Shown here: positions 20,390-33,263 of the stretch, piece after piece
Layout of the letters: each line of letters starts with the position of its first letter
How positions within the stretch are numbered: the first letter of the stretch is position 1
From: Brevipalpus yothersi
Lineage: Eukaryota > Arthropoda > Arachnida > Trombidiformes > Tenuipalpidae
Direction: 5' to 3'
NCBI GenBank assembly: GCA_003956705.1
Contig: QZCP01000829.1
Span: 130,012-194,011 of the forward strand
DNA length: 64,000 nucleotides
The notes under the pieces: generated by a model
Seen by the model: the letters and a program-made list of their open reading frames with translations, nothing else
Database searches by the model: none
What the model was told of the DNA's origin: nothing
Position numbers and translations under genes: made by a program

Positions 20390-22619
20390 CTTTGACTAAC
20401 ATATTTACAGTATGATTAGCGTAGGCAACATCGTTAGAAATTATGCAAGTATAATTTCCTGAATCTTTGAAAGTAAGCTCAGATATGAATAATGTGGATG
20501 AATATTCATTGAGGGATGAAATATTCATATTTTGATAGTGATAATGAGAATTGAGCATCGATTTGTCCATACTGATTGGTGAGCCATCTTTGTACCATGC
20601 AAAATTGAATGGTGGATCGCCTTCGAGAACATTACAAGTTAACATAGATCTCATTCCTTCACGCAAATTTGATGGTGAATCAATATTGATGAGTGGAGCA
20701 ATTCGTATTCTCAAATACACTTCACCACTGGCTGAATCACCGGCATCACTGTGGACAACACACTTATATCGGTCTTGATCAGCTAAACGATCAGCTGATT
20801 TGATAATAAGAGTTCCATTTGGATAAATGAGTTGACGACGATTCTCGGGTAATCGATTTGAGCGTCTATACCATTCGATTGATTGAATTGGATGTCCTGA
20901 AAAAGGACACTGTAAGTAGACAGTTGTTCCCGATAAAATGGTTACATTGTCCATAGGCTTAACGTATGGTGTACCATATACCGTTATTCGTGCCGAATGA
21001 TGTGCAATGTGTCGTCCATTGGATGCTGCACAAGAATAGAGGCCACCTTCACGAACAGTGATCGATGTGATGTTAACAAAACTGTTCACAAGACCTTCGT
21101 TTGACACAAAATCACCGACACGAACTCGATGATTCTCAGCAATCGGTCCACCATCAAGGGTCCATGTTATCTGGGGCAATGGATTGCCGGTGGCTATACA
21201 TTTGAGTGATAGTCGAGATTTGGGCTCAACCATGGTATCATGGAAAGTTTCCAAGAATCGAGGTCTCTCATCGCTCAAAGCAGAGGAGGAGGAGGAAGAA
21301 GAAGATAATGATGAAGATGCTAGGGAAAGTAAATCACGAGATAATAAGAGAGATGCTGATTTAAAGGGTTGTGGTGGTGATATATGTGTCAACAATGATT
21401 TTGTCCGATACTTGTTGGGAAAATGTTTCAACACATCACGCTTTTGCCCTTCTTCTACATTATCATCCTCTTCGGCAGATGAATCGATTAAGACTGATAT
21501 CTGTTTACTTGATGATAAGTGTGGGAAATTTTTTCCATTTGAAGATGCACTTTTTGGCAGATCATGAGAAAAGTAGAAAGATGAAGAGGAAGAAGAAGAA
21601 GAAGAAGAAGATTTCGAATAGTCTGGATGTTCAGGAATTGAGCAATTCAGGCGGATCACTTGATCATTGTGGATAGGTTTTGAAGACAGCTTGATTTCAT
21701 TTGACACTGAATCAACCAATATTTGGATACAATCTAAATGTGAATCGCAGAGGAGAAGAGAGAAAGAGAGGAACAAAATCAAATTCTGTGGAAGCATTCA
21801 TTCTGAGATAAAAAGATTTTCTTGTTCATCAGTTTCGGGAATGAAGTTCAGAGAGGAGAGAAGAGGAGAAAAAATTTGAATAAAACAATACTGAGAAACG
21901 ATTTTACCAGGCTGTTTACGACAAATTTGATTTATGACACCAGAAGTTGTGAGTAAGATTCAAATATGAGCCTCTAAGAATGATGATGAAAGTGAGGGTG
22001 AATAGAGTGGAAGTGAAGCTAAGTGAAGAGCGATCTATTTCCTTTTGTAGAACAATAAGCTCAAAATGAACAACTTTTGAAAAATTGTAAAATCGAAAAG
22101 AATAAATCATTATGCTCACTATAAAGTTTGTGTGATCATGGGAGAAAAAAAGTTGAGAGAAAATAGTTGGCTAAAATTACCTGAAGGATTCATCTTGTCA
22201 ATGGTTGATTGAGTTGCTGAGACATTGGATGAAAGGCACACTAAGGCAAAAAGATTAGTCACCAATAATGAGATGCAAAAGTCAAAAAACTTCCGGTGAG
22301 CATTGAGTGATGAACTGGAAGGCATTGATGATGAAGTATAATATTTGAAAGAACCGTTTTGATGAACATATTGGTTATCGTGAGATGTTGAGTTCTTGTA
22401 GGAATAATTGGCACAACTTTTCATAAGTTTTCTCGGAACACTATTCAGAGACACAGTAGTGGTTGAAATTTGATGAAAAGATATTGAACTCCCTTGGAAA
22501 GATTCAAAATTTACATTATGATTTGAATAATTACATTTTGAAAGAGCTTTCTGGGAGTTTTCATCCACTGAAGAATCAGTTTCACGAATATGTGAGTGAA
22601 GTATTTCCATTTCGATCAT
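20390..22619 (-). CDS. Dscam-like immunoglobulin cell-adhesion protein, 5' exons (partial)
   Basis: Exon 1 is 22181-22619 and exon 2 is 20390-21733. The phase-1 junction uses TCAG|GTAATT and CATTTAG|AT, and exon 2 ends at a phase-1 donor AAAG|GTGAAT. Exon 1 ends with a hydrophobic stretch (SLLVTNLFALVCLS). The ATG at 22325 would make this a classic signal peptide, while the first ATG at 22619 leaves about 100 extra residues before it. Exon 2 encodes a Ser-rich linker and three Ig domains. The pattern (ERPRFLETF, then YGTPYVKPMDNVT, PNGTLIIKSADR and WYKDGSPI) is that of the middle Ig domains of Dscam. Going straight from signal peptide to these domains resembles the short Dscams described in chelicerates. 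FNIII repeats and the membrane segment are not in view. Confidence 0.75.
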
Positions 22620-25600
22620 AAATTCAAGATTATATCGATAGATAATTCGTTCAATGCCTTTTTGAACATCGATTCTCGGCTAAAAACGTGCAATAAATTT
22701 ACATCTTGATTTATCTCTTGTTGACCAGGCGATGCTCGAAGAAATTTTCAGAATTGATCAAAGGAATACATTAGCATTGATTAAGCCGATTGATGTTCGT
22801 TGACTTGACAGTCAAAAGTAGTTATAACGTTGTAAATGTTGTCAATGTTGTAAGTGAAGGAATAGAAACAGAAATTGGACATGGAATTATAAACACCAAG
22901 ACAACGGGAAATGTTTTGCTTCACTATTTAAGCGGTATCATGGATACACACGAATTCAGAATTGATGTGGAAGTAGATGAAGTTGAATGATAACTGATCT
23001 TCGAAAGTGTTCGCGCTCTCAGAATCTCGAACTCCCGGAATAAGCTGACTCTGGATTCCTTCAAGTCATGGATGGAAGGTAACTGCTGCCATACTATGGA
23101 AACTAGATGAATCTGTTCATGAATGTGGAGAATTTGTTCAAGAATGCCTTGATGGAGCAACTTTGGTGAGATCTTGTTAGAATGTTCTAGGATTTTTGTA
23201 GTTTTTCAATTTTTTCATCACTCTTATGGTGTTGGAAACACCATTTTTTTGCAATTTTTCAACTCTCGAAGGAGTGATATGACTCAAATTGGTCATGAAA
23301 AAGGATTCCTGGTTGCCAGTATTTGAAGCTCCGAAAATTTGTTTCCTCATTTTTTACTTCTTCGCACTACCTAATTGAAAAAATTCTTGATAGCCCAAAG
23401 CATCAAATATCAGCGAACTAATCATGTTTAGCATTTTTTAAGCCTTCATGCCAATGCATGTTGCTGATTGAGATAGTTAATTTAGCTATGAAACTTCCAA
23501 AAATGGTTATTGAATTCACAAAGTCTGATCGTAATTGAACCCCGAAGCAGCTGATTCGCATAAAACTCGTTAGTCGAAATGACTTTTGAAGATTTCGATT
23601 AGGAGTCCAAATTGAAATGAAAACAGTCCTCTGAGAAACGATTGTTTCTCTTATTTCGTCCCAAAAATTCATATCCTTTTATAGTCTTATTTGAGTGAAG
23701 AGAACAAATATCGAGAAGAAAACAATGAGATCTACAATTAAATCACCCATGATTAATGAACGCAAAAAAAATTAAAGTTAGAACAAAAAAATCTGGTGGC
23801 TTCCACGATTTACCTGTTTGTGTGTATGATATATATACGTTGAGCTATAATAGCCAATCAATTAAAATATAGATAGAGAAAGAAAGAAAGAAGAAAAAAA
23901 CACGAAGCAAAAGAGAAAAGACAAATCGTTGAAGAAGTTGTCTAGTTGAGACGTTGAGATGCTGATGTTACGTTGTGTGTGAGAATTTGAAAAAGAATAT
24001 ACACCCCCAATTATGTGTGTATTTGTATAAGAAAACCATGACGTTTAGCATTTGAGTAGAAATACGAAATCCGTGAATATGAAATGACTTGCTAATTGAG
24101 GAGATACATTCAAATTTTTGATTAACTAGATAAAAAGTGGTTGAGGTGTATATGAGTGATTCTCTCTGACAGCTACGAACCATTATTGGCCAATGGTGAC
24201 GATATTTGTGGATTCATAAGTGATGTTGTGGTGGGGAAGGGAGAGAAAGAAAAAGAGAAAAGGAGACAATTGATTTTGCAATGGATCAAAAAAACAATGG
24301 ATCGATTGATGAAGATAGATTTCGAAAATTGCATTTCCTATGATACATTGCAATTCGCCTTATAATATACATTTTCTGTGATAGGCTACAGGTGAGTGTG
24401 TTGATATAATGACAAAAGAACCATTACGGTCGAGATTGGGAAAATAGTTTGTTGTAGTTGAAAAGGAAAAAAACACTGACAGAGTAAATGAAGGAGAGAG
24501 AGAGAGAAAGAGAACGGAGGATGCGAAATTCGATAAGTTAGCCATAATTTGCATTCAAATTAATCTTCTTCTTTAGGCTGTGATTTGATTGAAGAAGGTC
24601 CATAGAAGCAAACTTTTCCAGTATCACAATTGAATCAGCATCACAGGATGGTTACACATGGTAGAGTTTTCCTCCTCGTCTGTATGTGTGTACTTATGTG
24701 TGTGTATGTGTTTGAATGTGTGTTTCGTCAGGAAGTGCAATTTACTTGACATCGATCTGATGATGATTTTTATCCCACATTCTTCAGATCCAAGTGATTG
24801 ACTGAGAAGTCTCCCATTTACAAAACAATCAGCATGGGAGATGAAAGCTTTAAGTTTTAGTAATAGTAAGGAATTAGTATAGACTGCATGTGATGTTAAG
24901 GAAGAGGAATCATGACGAATAATGAAGACTTAGGAAAACTACCCCATAAGGTAATAAGATTTGGGTACTCTAGAGGCATAAGCTAGAGTTGAGAAAACAA
25001 ATGAGGACAGCAATAACATGTGGTATTTTTGAAATCCATAACCTTTCATGCAAAGAGAGAGGATAGGCAAGAATAAGCAAACTATTTTCCGAAGAGAGAT
25101 AAGGACTTATAAATATTCAGATGGACGTTCAGTTCGGAATAGACTTTGCAGTATAATAGAATATTTGAGACTGCCATTAATGACACTTCATTTTGATTCA
25201 GCTTGATTCTTGAGTGAATCATTATGACAGTAAAACTCTAGCCAATGCAGTAAATAACTAGTATGGTGGAAAAATATCATCGAAGATGATGAATTAGAAA
25301 GAAAGAAAAAGAGAAAGAGAGAGAGAGAAAGAGAGAGAGACAGCGAGAGAGGAAGAGGAAGAGAGGAGCAAGAGAGCATGCTTTTTTAGAGGGACGGGAG
25401 ATGTTTACAGTAGTCTGAGCGACAAGAGCCTGCCAAGTTGATATTCTCTCAAATTAAGAAATCAAATATGTATACATAATTTTACATATTTATGAAACTA
25501 TATGAAAAACCGGGCTGACTTGAATCTTCTGATGGCAAAAGATTGCTTCAGAAAAATGAAGCGAAAACCCAACACCCTCTGTCCGTCTGATGCCGTTGTA

Positions 25601-26490
25601 AGATTATGATGGCTCAGTTCTGTGCACATTCCCATCATCATAACTGATAACTATAAATATATATGTATATATACCTTCGAAAAAAGACAATCGTAAAATA
25701 TGGATCATCTATGAGAGTATAGTAGGATTACTATGGAGGTAATCCTCGAAAAAAGGAGTTGAAAAATTAGAATCGGGAATCGTATAAGGAGAAAAGAAAG
25801 ACAAAGCGTGAGAAACAGTTACCGGAGCTATTAACCTGATCAATCCATGTGAATAACAGAAGCAACAATGAGCAAGGGGAGAGTGAGAGAAGATGTATAG
25901 GATACAATTGATTAGCCCCACTCGATCAGTAATGCAGTGTTAGTAGTAGACACATATGTAAACCATGATAAACTCCTTGAGAATAGATGAGTTTGCTTGG
26001 CTTTGGTTCCGATGGTAGGTTGATGTTGTTCTGTGGAGTCATGTTGGCAGCTACTTTCGACTCTATCCCTTGGGCTACAGACAATTTGGATAGCCAAGTA
26101 ATTATAGAGCCCAGTTCCAAAGTCTGGTCTCCTAATGGTAACAATTTGAGAAGGCGACACAGAGGAAGAGTGAGGAGAGGGGTTCAAAGTTCATTGAACA
26201 TCCAGGTTAGATACGTATTGTTGAGCAGGCATGATCATAGTTTGATGGAGTGATCAAGAATATTGTTGAGATGGGCAAGGAGGATTTTCAAAAAAGTACA
26301 TGAAGAAAGATCAGTCGCGTTCATTAGGCTCAGATCTTGTGAAAAATATGAAGAACTATTCGTTGTTGAATTCTATGCGAGAGTGCCAGCCAGTCGTAGT
26401 AACATACTGCACCACAGATGACACTTTATAAGCTCTGATCAACATGATGCAACAAATCAAGTTCGAAGGCAATCCCACAAACTTGAAACT
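22620..26490. other. Non-coding stretch upstream of the Dscam-like gene
   Basis: I found no gene I can support. It holds (GT)n-like runs near 24680-24720 and GA tracts at 24490-24515 and 25280-25370. The short open frames at 25912-26253 occur on both strands at once, lack recognisable motifs and are probably chance. The promoter and 5' UTR of the Dscam-like gene should lie within the first kilobase above 22620. Confidence 0.55.
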
Positions 26491-27071
26491 TTAAAACTGT
26501 AATTCGTACCACTGAGCGAGACCTTTGTTGACCAATTCCTGGTTGATGAAAGTTGTCTACGAAAATAGAAGAACGAGGGGATAAAGACTAAAATTAGTGA
26601 TGCTCATGAAATATCGGTAACATGTCATTCAGGAAAGGCAAGGAAACGGTATTCTTTGAGAGAGAGAGAAGAAAGAGTTTCATCAACTCTAAAATTAGCA
26701 AAAAGTTCGGACAGATCGATTAGGAGACGCTAAGGGAAAGATATGAGCCAGATGGGACAATTTTCTAGAGATCAATTGGATCAGAAAAACTTACCGTGCT
26801 ACCGTCAACTTTATGAAGATGTATCATGGGAACACCATCGTCCGCATAAGCAACAATCTTCGCTTGCAACATTTGCCCTTGTGCGAGGTCATGAAAAACA
26901 GTATTGGCCTCCTCAGACCATCCTTGGTCCTCTGTTTGTGCAATTAAAATTCATGTAAAAAATAAGAGAGGTAAATGAGGCATTAAAATGGAGTGATTAC
27001 AATACATTCCGAATTTTAACTCTTATGGCGAGCACGTGCTAGGGAAAGATAGAAAGAAAGAAAGAAAGAGG

Positions 27072-27132
<61 letters not shown>

Positions 27133-29017
27133 TAATTGAGCTTCAAGCCTAGCTGACTGCACCGGTTTTGTAACACACACACAACTTGCGTGTGCGAAAG
27201 AGAGAAAAAAAGAGAGAAAGAAAGAGAGAGAGAGACATGGAGAGAGGTTATTTTTCTGAAAATCCTTTCCCTACACTTCTCTTTCAATCATTTTCTATGA
27301 CTCTCCTGATTACTTCGGTTAGGGGCTCACAAAATGGGTTCGGCTTGACTCACCGTCTGTAGGCTTAATATTAGCAAGATAACATTCGGATGCTTGAAAT
27401 GGCAGAGTCATGAAATCATATCGAATTTGCCGCAATGAAGAGATGGACACCTTTTCGTAGCCTCCATAGTCAACAAATTTTACTTCACATTCGTCTTCAC
27501 CCAAAATGCTGACCACCATAGCTCGATACCATCCACCCATCATTGGAACGGAACAAATTACGCCAGCTGAGAAATTGACAAGAAAAGAGGTTATAATTTA
27601 TAGCGAAGTTATAGAGTGATAAGAAGCGATGGTCGGCATGAGATTGAGATAATGAATTCAGTACTTACGGTCAGGATTAACAACCGGTGGAGTCTCGGTA
27701 GGAGCATATGTGGCGGTCATGAATTGGTCCAATCGACTAAGTGAAGGATAAGTAGGGTGGGTAGGCTGACGTAGAAAAATGTGTCCTGCATTGACCACAC
27801 TTGATAGAATAACATCACATGAAACACCTTCAGGGAGTTGAAGCTGGAGGAAAAGAATGACAGAAAAGTTAGATCAAAAACGAAAAGGAAGTAAAGTTGA
27901 ACGACATTATTGAGTATTGGGAAAAAATTCTCGAAAAAACTATGCTAGCTAACATAGAAACAATGGGTTAAGGAAAATCTTCATATCTATGAGTATATTG
28001 TGGGAATGAATGAGGTGAATATCATTCGATGACATAGATGAAACAGCACTAAAAACGAGAGAGAGAGAGAGAGAGGTAGAAAGCAAGGGAAAGAGTGAAA
28101 GTGAGGAGGGAGAGAAGAGAGCTATGATACTAGTGTAATTGCTTTTCCTTTTGAGCTCGATTAGATGAACATTCCATTCATTATGGATAATGTCTCTTAC
28201 CTGATAAGATTGAGGGACTGGAAGTTGGCAAATAGGATTTATGACATTGACCTGGTGTAACGTCACCTCCGGAAATTCGTTTAAAGGGAATCGTGTCCGG
28301 ATGATTCGGAGAGCTTTCTTTATCTCGGAGCATGTACCTAACAGGGAGAGAGAAAAAAAAGTGAATGAGAGGACATATGGAAGAAATTTAATCATATGCT
28401 GAATGAAATTCACTGTGAATTGAGTGTGGAAAAAAGTATGTAAATCATGAAAGAAAATAGAAAAATCAATAACAGATATTATCGGAATCGATTCAAATAG
28501 CTTTAAGCGAGAATCATTCAAAGAAAACGAGGATAGAAAGAAAATAAAAGAGGAGGTAGCAAGCTGATCAAGATATTTGCTCATCTTTTGATATGAATGG
28601 AAATCATGATAGTGGTGGATGATGGGGGATAAAGAGAGGTCTCGTATGTAATTCTTTTATCACTCAATCGAGGAATAAGGATATATTGGAGATGTATAGA
28701 AATTATACCAGCAATAAGGTAGTATAGAGAGAGACAGAGAGTGAAAACATAGACAAACAACATGACGACGTACCTTCGACACTGCATATCTTATGGAAAG
28801 GAGAGAATGGATGCCGGCCAACAATGACGCTTGCATTACTTTTCTCTTTGATTAGATTTACGAAATGGCCAAATTTACCAATCAATCGGCCACACAGCAC
28901 TTGAGCCAATTCAAATTGGTACAAAATTACAGGATCTTCAACACTCGAATCCAGCTGATGGCTTCCTGAATACGTGTCCGAAGGGCCAACCTGTACATCG
29001 CTTCCACTGTCCGCCAT
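26491..29017 (-). CDS. AKAP1-like KH and Tudor domain protein (copy 1)
   Basis: Six exons: 28774-29017, 28201-28337, 27669-27843, 27354-27566, 26795-26931 and 26491-26556. All have GT-AG sites and matching phases, and they give 323 residues. A KH domain lies near residues 25-100 with intact GKFG in CGRLIGKFGHF. A Tudor/SNase-like domain follows, with GGWYRAMVVSI, VDYGGYEKVSISSLRQI and the C-terminal NQELVNKGLAQWYE. This KH-then-Tudor order and the VDYGGY...LRQIRYDFMTLPFQA sequence fit the C-terminal half of AKAP1, a mitochondrial outer-membrane scaffold that binds RNA. The N-terminal membrane anchor and the PKA-binding region of AKAP1 are absent. The start is the first ATG (MADSGSDVQ). TDRKH/Papi is the alternative family, but that has two KH domains. 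Confidence 0.85.
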
Positions 29018-29667
29018 GCTGACTGAACCAGAGTCAAACACACAATCCAGACGATCCGAGAGAGTAGCCTATCTACCAATAAATCGGTATCACCTCCAGC
29101 CTACGTCACTAGGTACACTGAATCAATTTTTTTTCCCACTAATTATCACACACAATCAAACACATACACACATACACAAAAATTAATTAATTGAATCCTG
29201 ATTTTATTCCATCAAGCTTCAACTCTGCAACTCATCTCTCAACCTCACACACACACACACACACATACAACATCGCACATGGCTAAAATCCGGTAAAATA
29301 CGCTCCAGATGGAGCCACCATCGACGATACTAACGAAATTTTGGACTTTTTAGATTCGAATTTTTTATGTTCGAACTTTCGTTACTTTCGTTACTTCGTT
29401 GCAACGAATTTTGGGATTTTAAATTAATTTGGGTTGAGAGAATTTTTGCTCTCTTATTGAAGCTTCCAAAAGGGTTTTGGAGTAGAAATTTTTTTTGTTG
29501 AGTATTTTTTTGACTCAATAGGGTTCTTGTTAGGCATTATTTAGGAGGATAAAAAGCATTTTTTGGATAAAATGGAATGAAAAAGAGTGTGAATCGGTTT
29601 TGGGCATAAAAAGTCAAAATTTTTAAATTTCATCTTTATTGCAAAAAACGGAAGTAACAGTGTAAGC
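29018..29667. other. Spacer between the two AKAP1-like copies
   Basis: This carries the promoter region of copy 1 and the 3' end of copy 2. It has a short (CA)n tract near 29248-29266. No gene seen. Confidence 0.6.
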
Positions 29668-31113
29668 TCATTGAACAGTGTGTTCTTCTTCACTTAAACT
29701 GCTGACCACCATGGCACGATACCATCCTCCCATCATTGGAACGGAACAAATAAGGTTCGCTAAGAGAAAGAAGGAAGAGAGTACAAAAAATGATTACAAT
29801 GATGGATGGAATAGTGTGTGTTGCTCCTTAAATTAGAAACTCCATTTTCACTACATTTCATGTCATTTTCAGGAGTAAAAATTCAGATATATATCATAGA
29901 GAAACTTGGTACAAGGATGAAGGATAAGTGTGCTGAGAGCAATTGTGCGATACAAATGAGGGAAAATATGATGGAAAAATGATATCTTACGGTCAGGATT
30001 GATCATCGGTGGAGTTTCGGTGGGAGCATATGTGGCGGTCATTGTTTGATCCAACTGAGTTAGTTGAGGATAAGTAGGAAGTGGAGGTTGACCGAAAAAA
30101 ATAGGTCCCGGGTTGACCACACTTGGTAAAACAACGTCACATGGGCCTCCTTCGGGAAGCTGAAGCTGTGAGAAAGAATCAAATCATGAGTGAATAAATG
30201 ATTCAATGACACAAGCATCCTTGAAAATATTTCGCAATCGCACACATGGTTAGAGCAACAGAGAGAAAGAGAGTAACAGTTACAAGAAAATTTTTGTTTA
30301 AATGGGCATGCTGTGTGAGCATTGATGTCTATCTTTGGATTACATAATCAAAAGAGCATCATAAACTAGTGAAGAACAAAATTCAACTTCTCTTTCAAAT
30401 CATATCAGAAAAACTCAAAACTCACAATGATATTTCTTCTTCGAATATATACTTCTTGTTATTCATTTTATTATCCGCTAATTGATCTTATTTCAATTTT
30501 CACACAAAATTCGATCTTTCTCTGGATCAAATATTTCAAGTCTTGATGTCATCTTGACATTTCTTATCTCATTGCCAATTAATTAGTCTAGTCAAATATC
30601 CCATCTAGTCATTTAAAATTTCTCACCATCACAATTTTTGAAGACTCAAATCCTGAGTGTATTTTTTTGTGATTCCTCAGAAATGAAAATTTTTTTCCTT
30701 TCACAAGAATGACTCTTGCTAGAGTTAAATAAAATTTTTTTCACTCAACACAAGATATTATTTGATGATGGTTCTCACCTGATAAGATTGAGGCATCGGA
30801 ATTTGGTATATGGGATTTATGACATTGACCTGGTGTAACGTCACCTCCGGGAACTCGTTCAAGGGGAATCGTGTCCGGATGACTCCTAAAGCTTTCTCGA
30901 TTTCAGAGAATGTACCTGGTGGGAAGTAGGGAAGAGGATTGATTATATGCTTATCGAATGAGATATACAATCATGTAGATGAACATTTTGGACATAAAGT
31001 TACATGGGTATAAGAAATTGTCAAAATCTTGTCTATTATCTACTAGAGGAACATGTTTTATGATTCAAAAATCGTTCGTTAAAATAGGTGGAGATGAGTG
31101 ACGAGAGAGACAG

Positions 31114-31150
<37 letters not shown>

Positions 31151-31757
31151 CAGAGAGAAAGAGAGAGAGAGTGATTGATAATGCTCGAAGATGATAGTGT
31201 GTGGATGTGTGTAGATGAATGTCAACCATGTTGCAAGCGAGATGTAGAAAGGTCTCATAATATTATCTATCTTCCATAACTTCATAGATAGAGAGAGGAA
31301 GAGTGAAAAAAAAGGAAAAAGAAGAGTAAACACAACATGATGACATACCTTCGACAGTACATATCTTATGATAAGGAGAGAATGGATGCCGGCCAACAAT
31401 GACATTTGCATTACTCCTTTTTTTAATATTGGCCAGAAAATGATGTGATTTACCAATTAAACGTCCACACAACCCTTGAGCCAATTCAAATTGATACAAA
31501 ATTACCGGATCTTCAACGCTACTATCCAATTGATTATTGCCAGTAAAAGTGATCGAAGGGCAAAGCGATAATGAATCACTTCGTTCGCTTAAGCTTTGCT
31601 GTAGCTGTTGCTGTTGATACTGTTGCTGCGACTGTTGTTGGTGGTGGTGGGACACATGATGATGATGATTATTTGATCTTCTAAATCGACGCCTATTACC
31701 ATAATTATGATGATATTCTTCACTATGGTATTTCTTATCGCTACCAAAATTTGACAT
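29668..31757 (-). CDS. AKAP1-like protein, tandem copy 2, truncated in the Tudor domain
   Basis: Four exons: 31349-31757, 30779-30915, 29991-30165 and 29668-29759, giving 270 residues. Exons 2 and 3 have exactly the same lengths as in copy 1 (137 and 175 bp), and the protein is clearly homologous. Two changes stand out. The KH GXXG loop is GKSH instead of GKFG, so RNA binding by the classic mode may be lost. The Tudor exon stops after WYRAMVVSSLSEEEHTVQ, removing the Tudor core and everything after it. The N-terminus differs: a His/Gln-rich and Arg-rich segment precedes the KH domain. It could be a shortened functional paralogue or a decaying copy. The splice sites are intact. Confidence 0.8.
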
Positions 31758-32146
31758 TGAAACAAATTGACAATAACAATAAATATATTTTTGACGAAAA
31801 AAAAAGAAAAGACACAGACAACACAAAAAAGTCGAAACTACTACTTTTACAGCTACTTTTGTGTGAGTCAAAAGAAGAAACTTTTTTCGAGTCAAAAAAA
31901 AAGCTTCTCTTTTTCTTCGTCACGTGATAGGTAGCTTATTTTGCACAAAAAATTATGCCATCTAGTGGTGATTGGGATGTATTATGAGTGTAAACAAAAT
32001 TAAATGTTCAATGTTGATGATCAAAAGTTGGGACATTTAAAAAGTGAACTTTGTTTTGATTGTTTTGTTTATCTGTGAGAAAGTTTTAATTTTTTTTTTC
32101 GTGATCAGAGGAGAGGATTAAGTGGCTTGATTATACATCATTTGTA
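31758..32146. promoter_or_regulatory. Divergent promoter region, AKAP1-like copy 2 and CHMP1
   Basis: The two start codons are 389 bp apart and point away from each other, so regulatory sequence is probably shared. No clear TATA motif was identified. Confidence 0.45.
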
Positions 32147-32938
32147 ATGTCTTTTGCAACTATGGAAAGTAAGTAGATAGTTGATTGAGTATAGTTGCTC
32201 TTTGAGGGGACAATGAAGAGTAATTTTGATCATTTTTTTTGTCTACCTTCTTTCTTTCTTTACCCACTTTTCCATGTAGAGCATCTTTTTAATCTTAAAT
32301 TTGCGTCCAAAGATTTGATGAGAAATTCAAAGAGATGTGAAAAAGAGGAGAAAAAAGAGAAAGAAAAGTGTAAACAGGCTATAACGAAGAATAATTTGGA
32401 GACAGCTAAAATTCATGCTGAAAATGCTATTAGACAAAAAAATCAGGCCCTTAACTATCTTCGTATGAGTGCTCGGGTGGATGCTGTTGCAAGTCGAGTA
32501 CAAACAGCTTTGACAACTAAACGAGTTACCCAATCAATGACTGGTGTGGTGAAAGCAATGGATGCAGCCATGAAAAGTATGAATCTTGAGAAAATATCAT
32601 CTGTTATGGATAAATTTGAGAAACAATTCGAGGATCTTGATGTTCAATCATCAGTCATGGAAGACACAATGACATCCACTAGCACATTATCAGTTCCTCA
32701 AAATGATGTGGATCACCTCATGAAACGTGTTGCCGAAGAAGCTGGGTATGTATAAGAGAGATGAAGCATCGAATAATTTCTTGTTTGATTGTTAATTTTT
32801 TTCCTTTTTTTTTCTTTTCATTGCAGAATCGAATTGAAGTACGAGCTTCCTACCCAAGTAACGGGAAGCATTGGAGAGCCTGCTGTTTCTGAACAAGATG
32901 ATCTCAGTCAACGACTTGCCAAGCTACGTCAGCTTTAG
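32147..32938 (+). CDS. CHMP1: Charged multivesicular body protein 1 (ESCRT-III)
   Basis: Three exons, 32147-32168, 32280-32745 and 32827-32938, encode 199 residues, the normal length. The start MSFATMEKHLFNLKFASKDL matches the family N-terminus. The body is rich in Lys/Glu/Gln helices (NQALNYLRMSARVDAVASRV), as in Snf7-family proteins. The C-terminus DLSQRLAKLRQL is a MIT-interacting motif that recruits Vps4 and LIP5/Ist1 partners. ESCRT-III filaments sever membranes during multivesicular-body sorting and cell division. The gene is divergent from the AKAP1-like copy 2. An in-frame continuation through intron 1 is avoided because it breaks the conserved N-terminus. Confidence 0.95.
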
Positions 32939-33263
32939 TATGATCTTTTTTTGATATTGCTAAAAAAATTAAACTGTAACTTGAAAATGAGATCCATAGT
33001 TTTTAATCAGTGATCGTACTATTTTTGTTTCAACGCGAGATTTTCCATTTCTCACTTCAACTTGATCACATTGATGTCAACTCAACTTCACAAGATTTTC
33101 ATTTATTAAAGAGTTTATCTCGATGCTTTTCCATTCTCCATCCCGACTGATTGTTTTCACCACTTTCTCTCTGCTAAGGATTTTATCTGTTAACAATACT
33201 GCATCAATTTTTCAACACTTAATTGATGTAAGCTAAACGACAATTCTTGCAAGAATATTTCTC

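Noticed and set aside
25912..26253. Overlapping open frames on both strands
   Set aside because: Short, mutually antisense, no recognisable domain and no splice support.
31758..31895. Hydrophobic N-terminal extension of AKAP1-like copy 2
   Set aside because: It would resemble the AKAP1 membrane anchor, but the frame has no ATG, only TTG.
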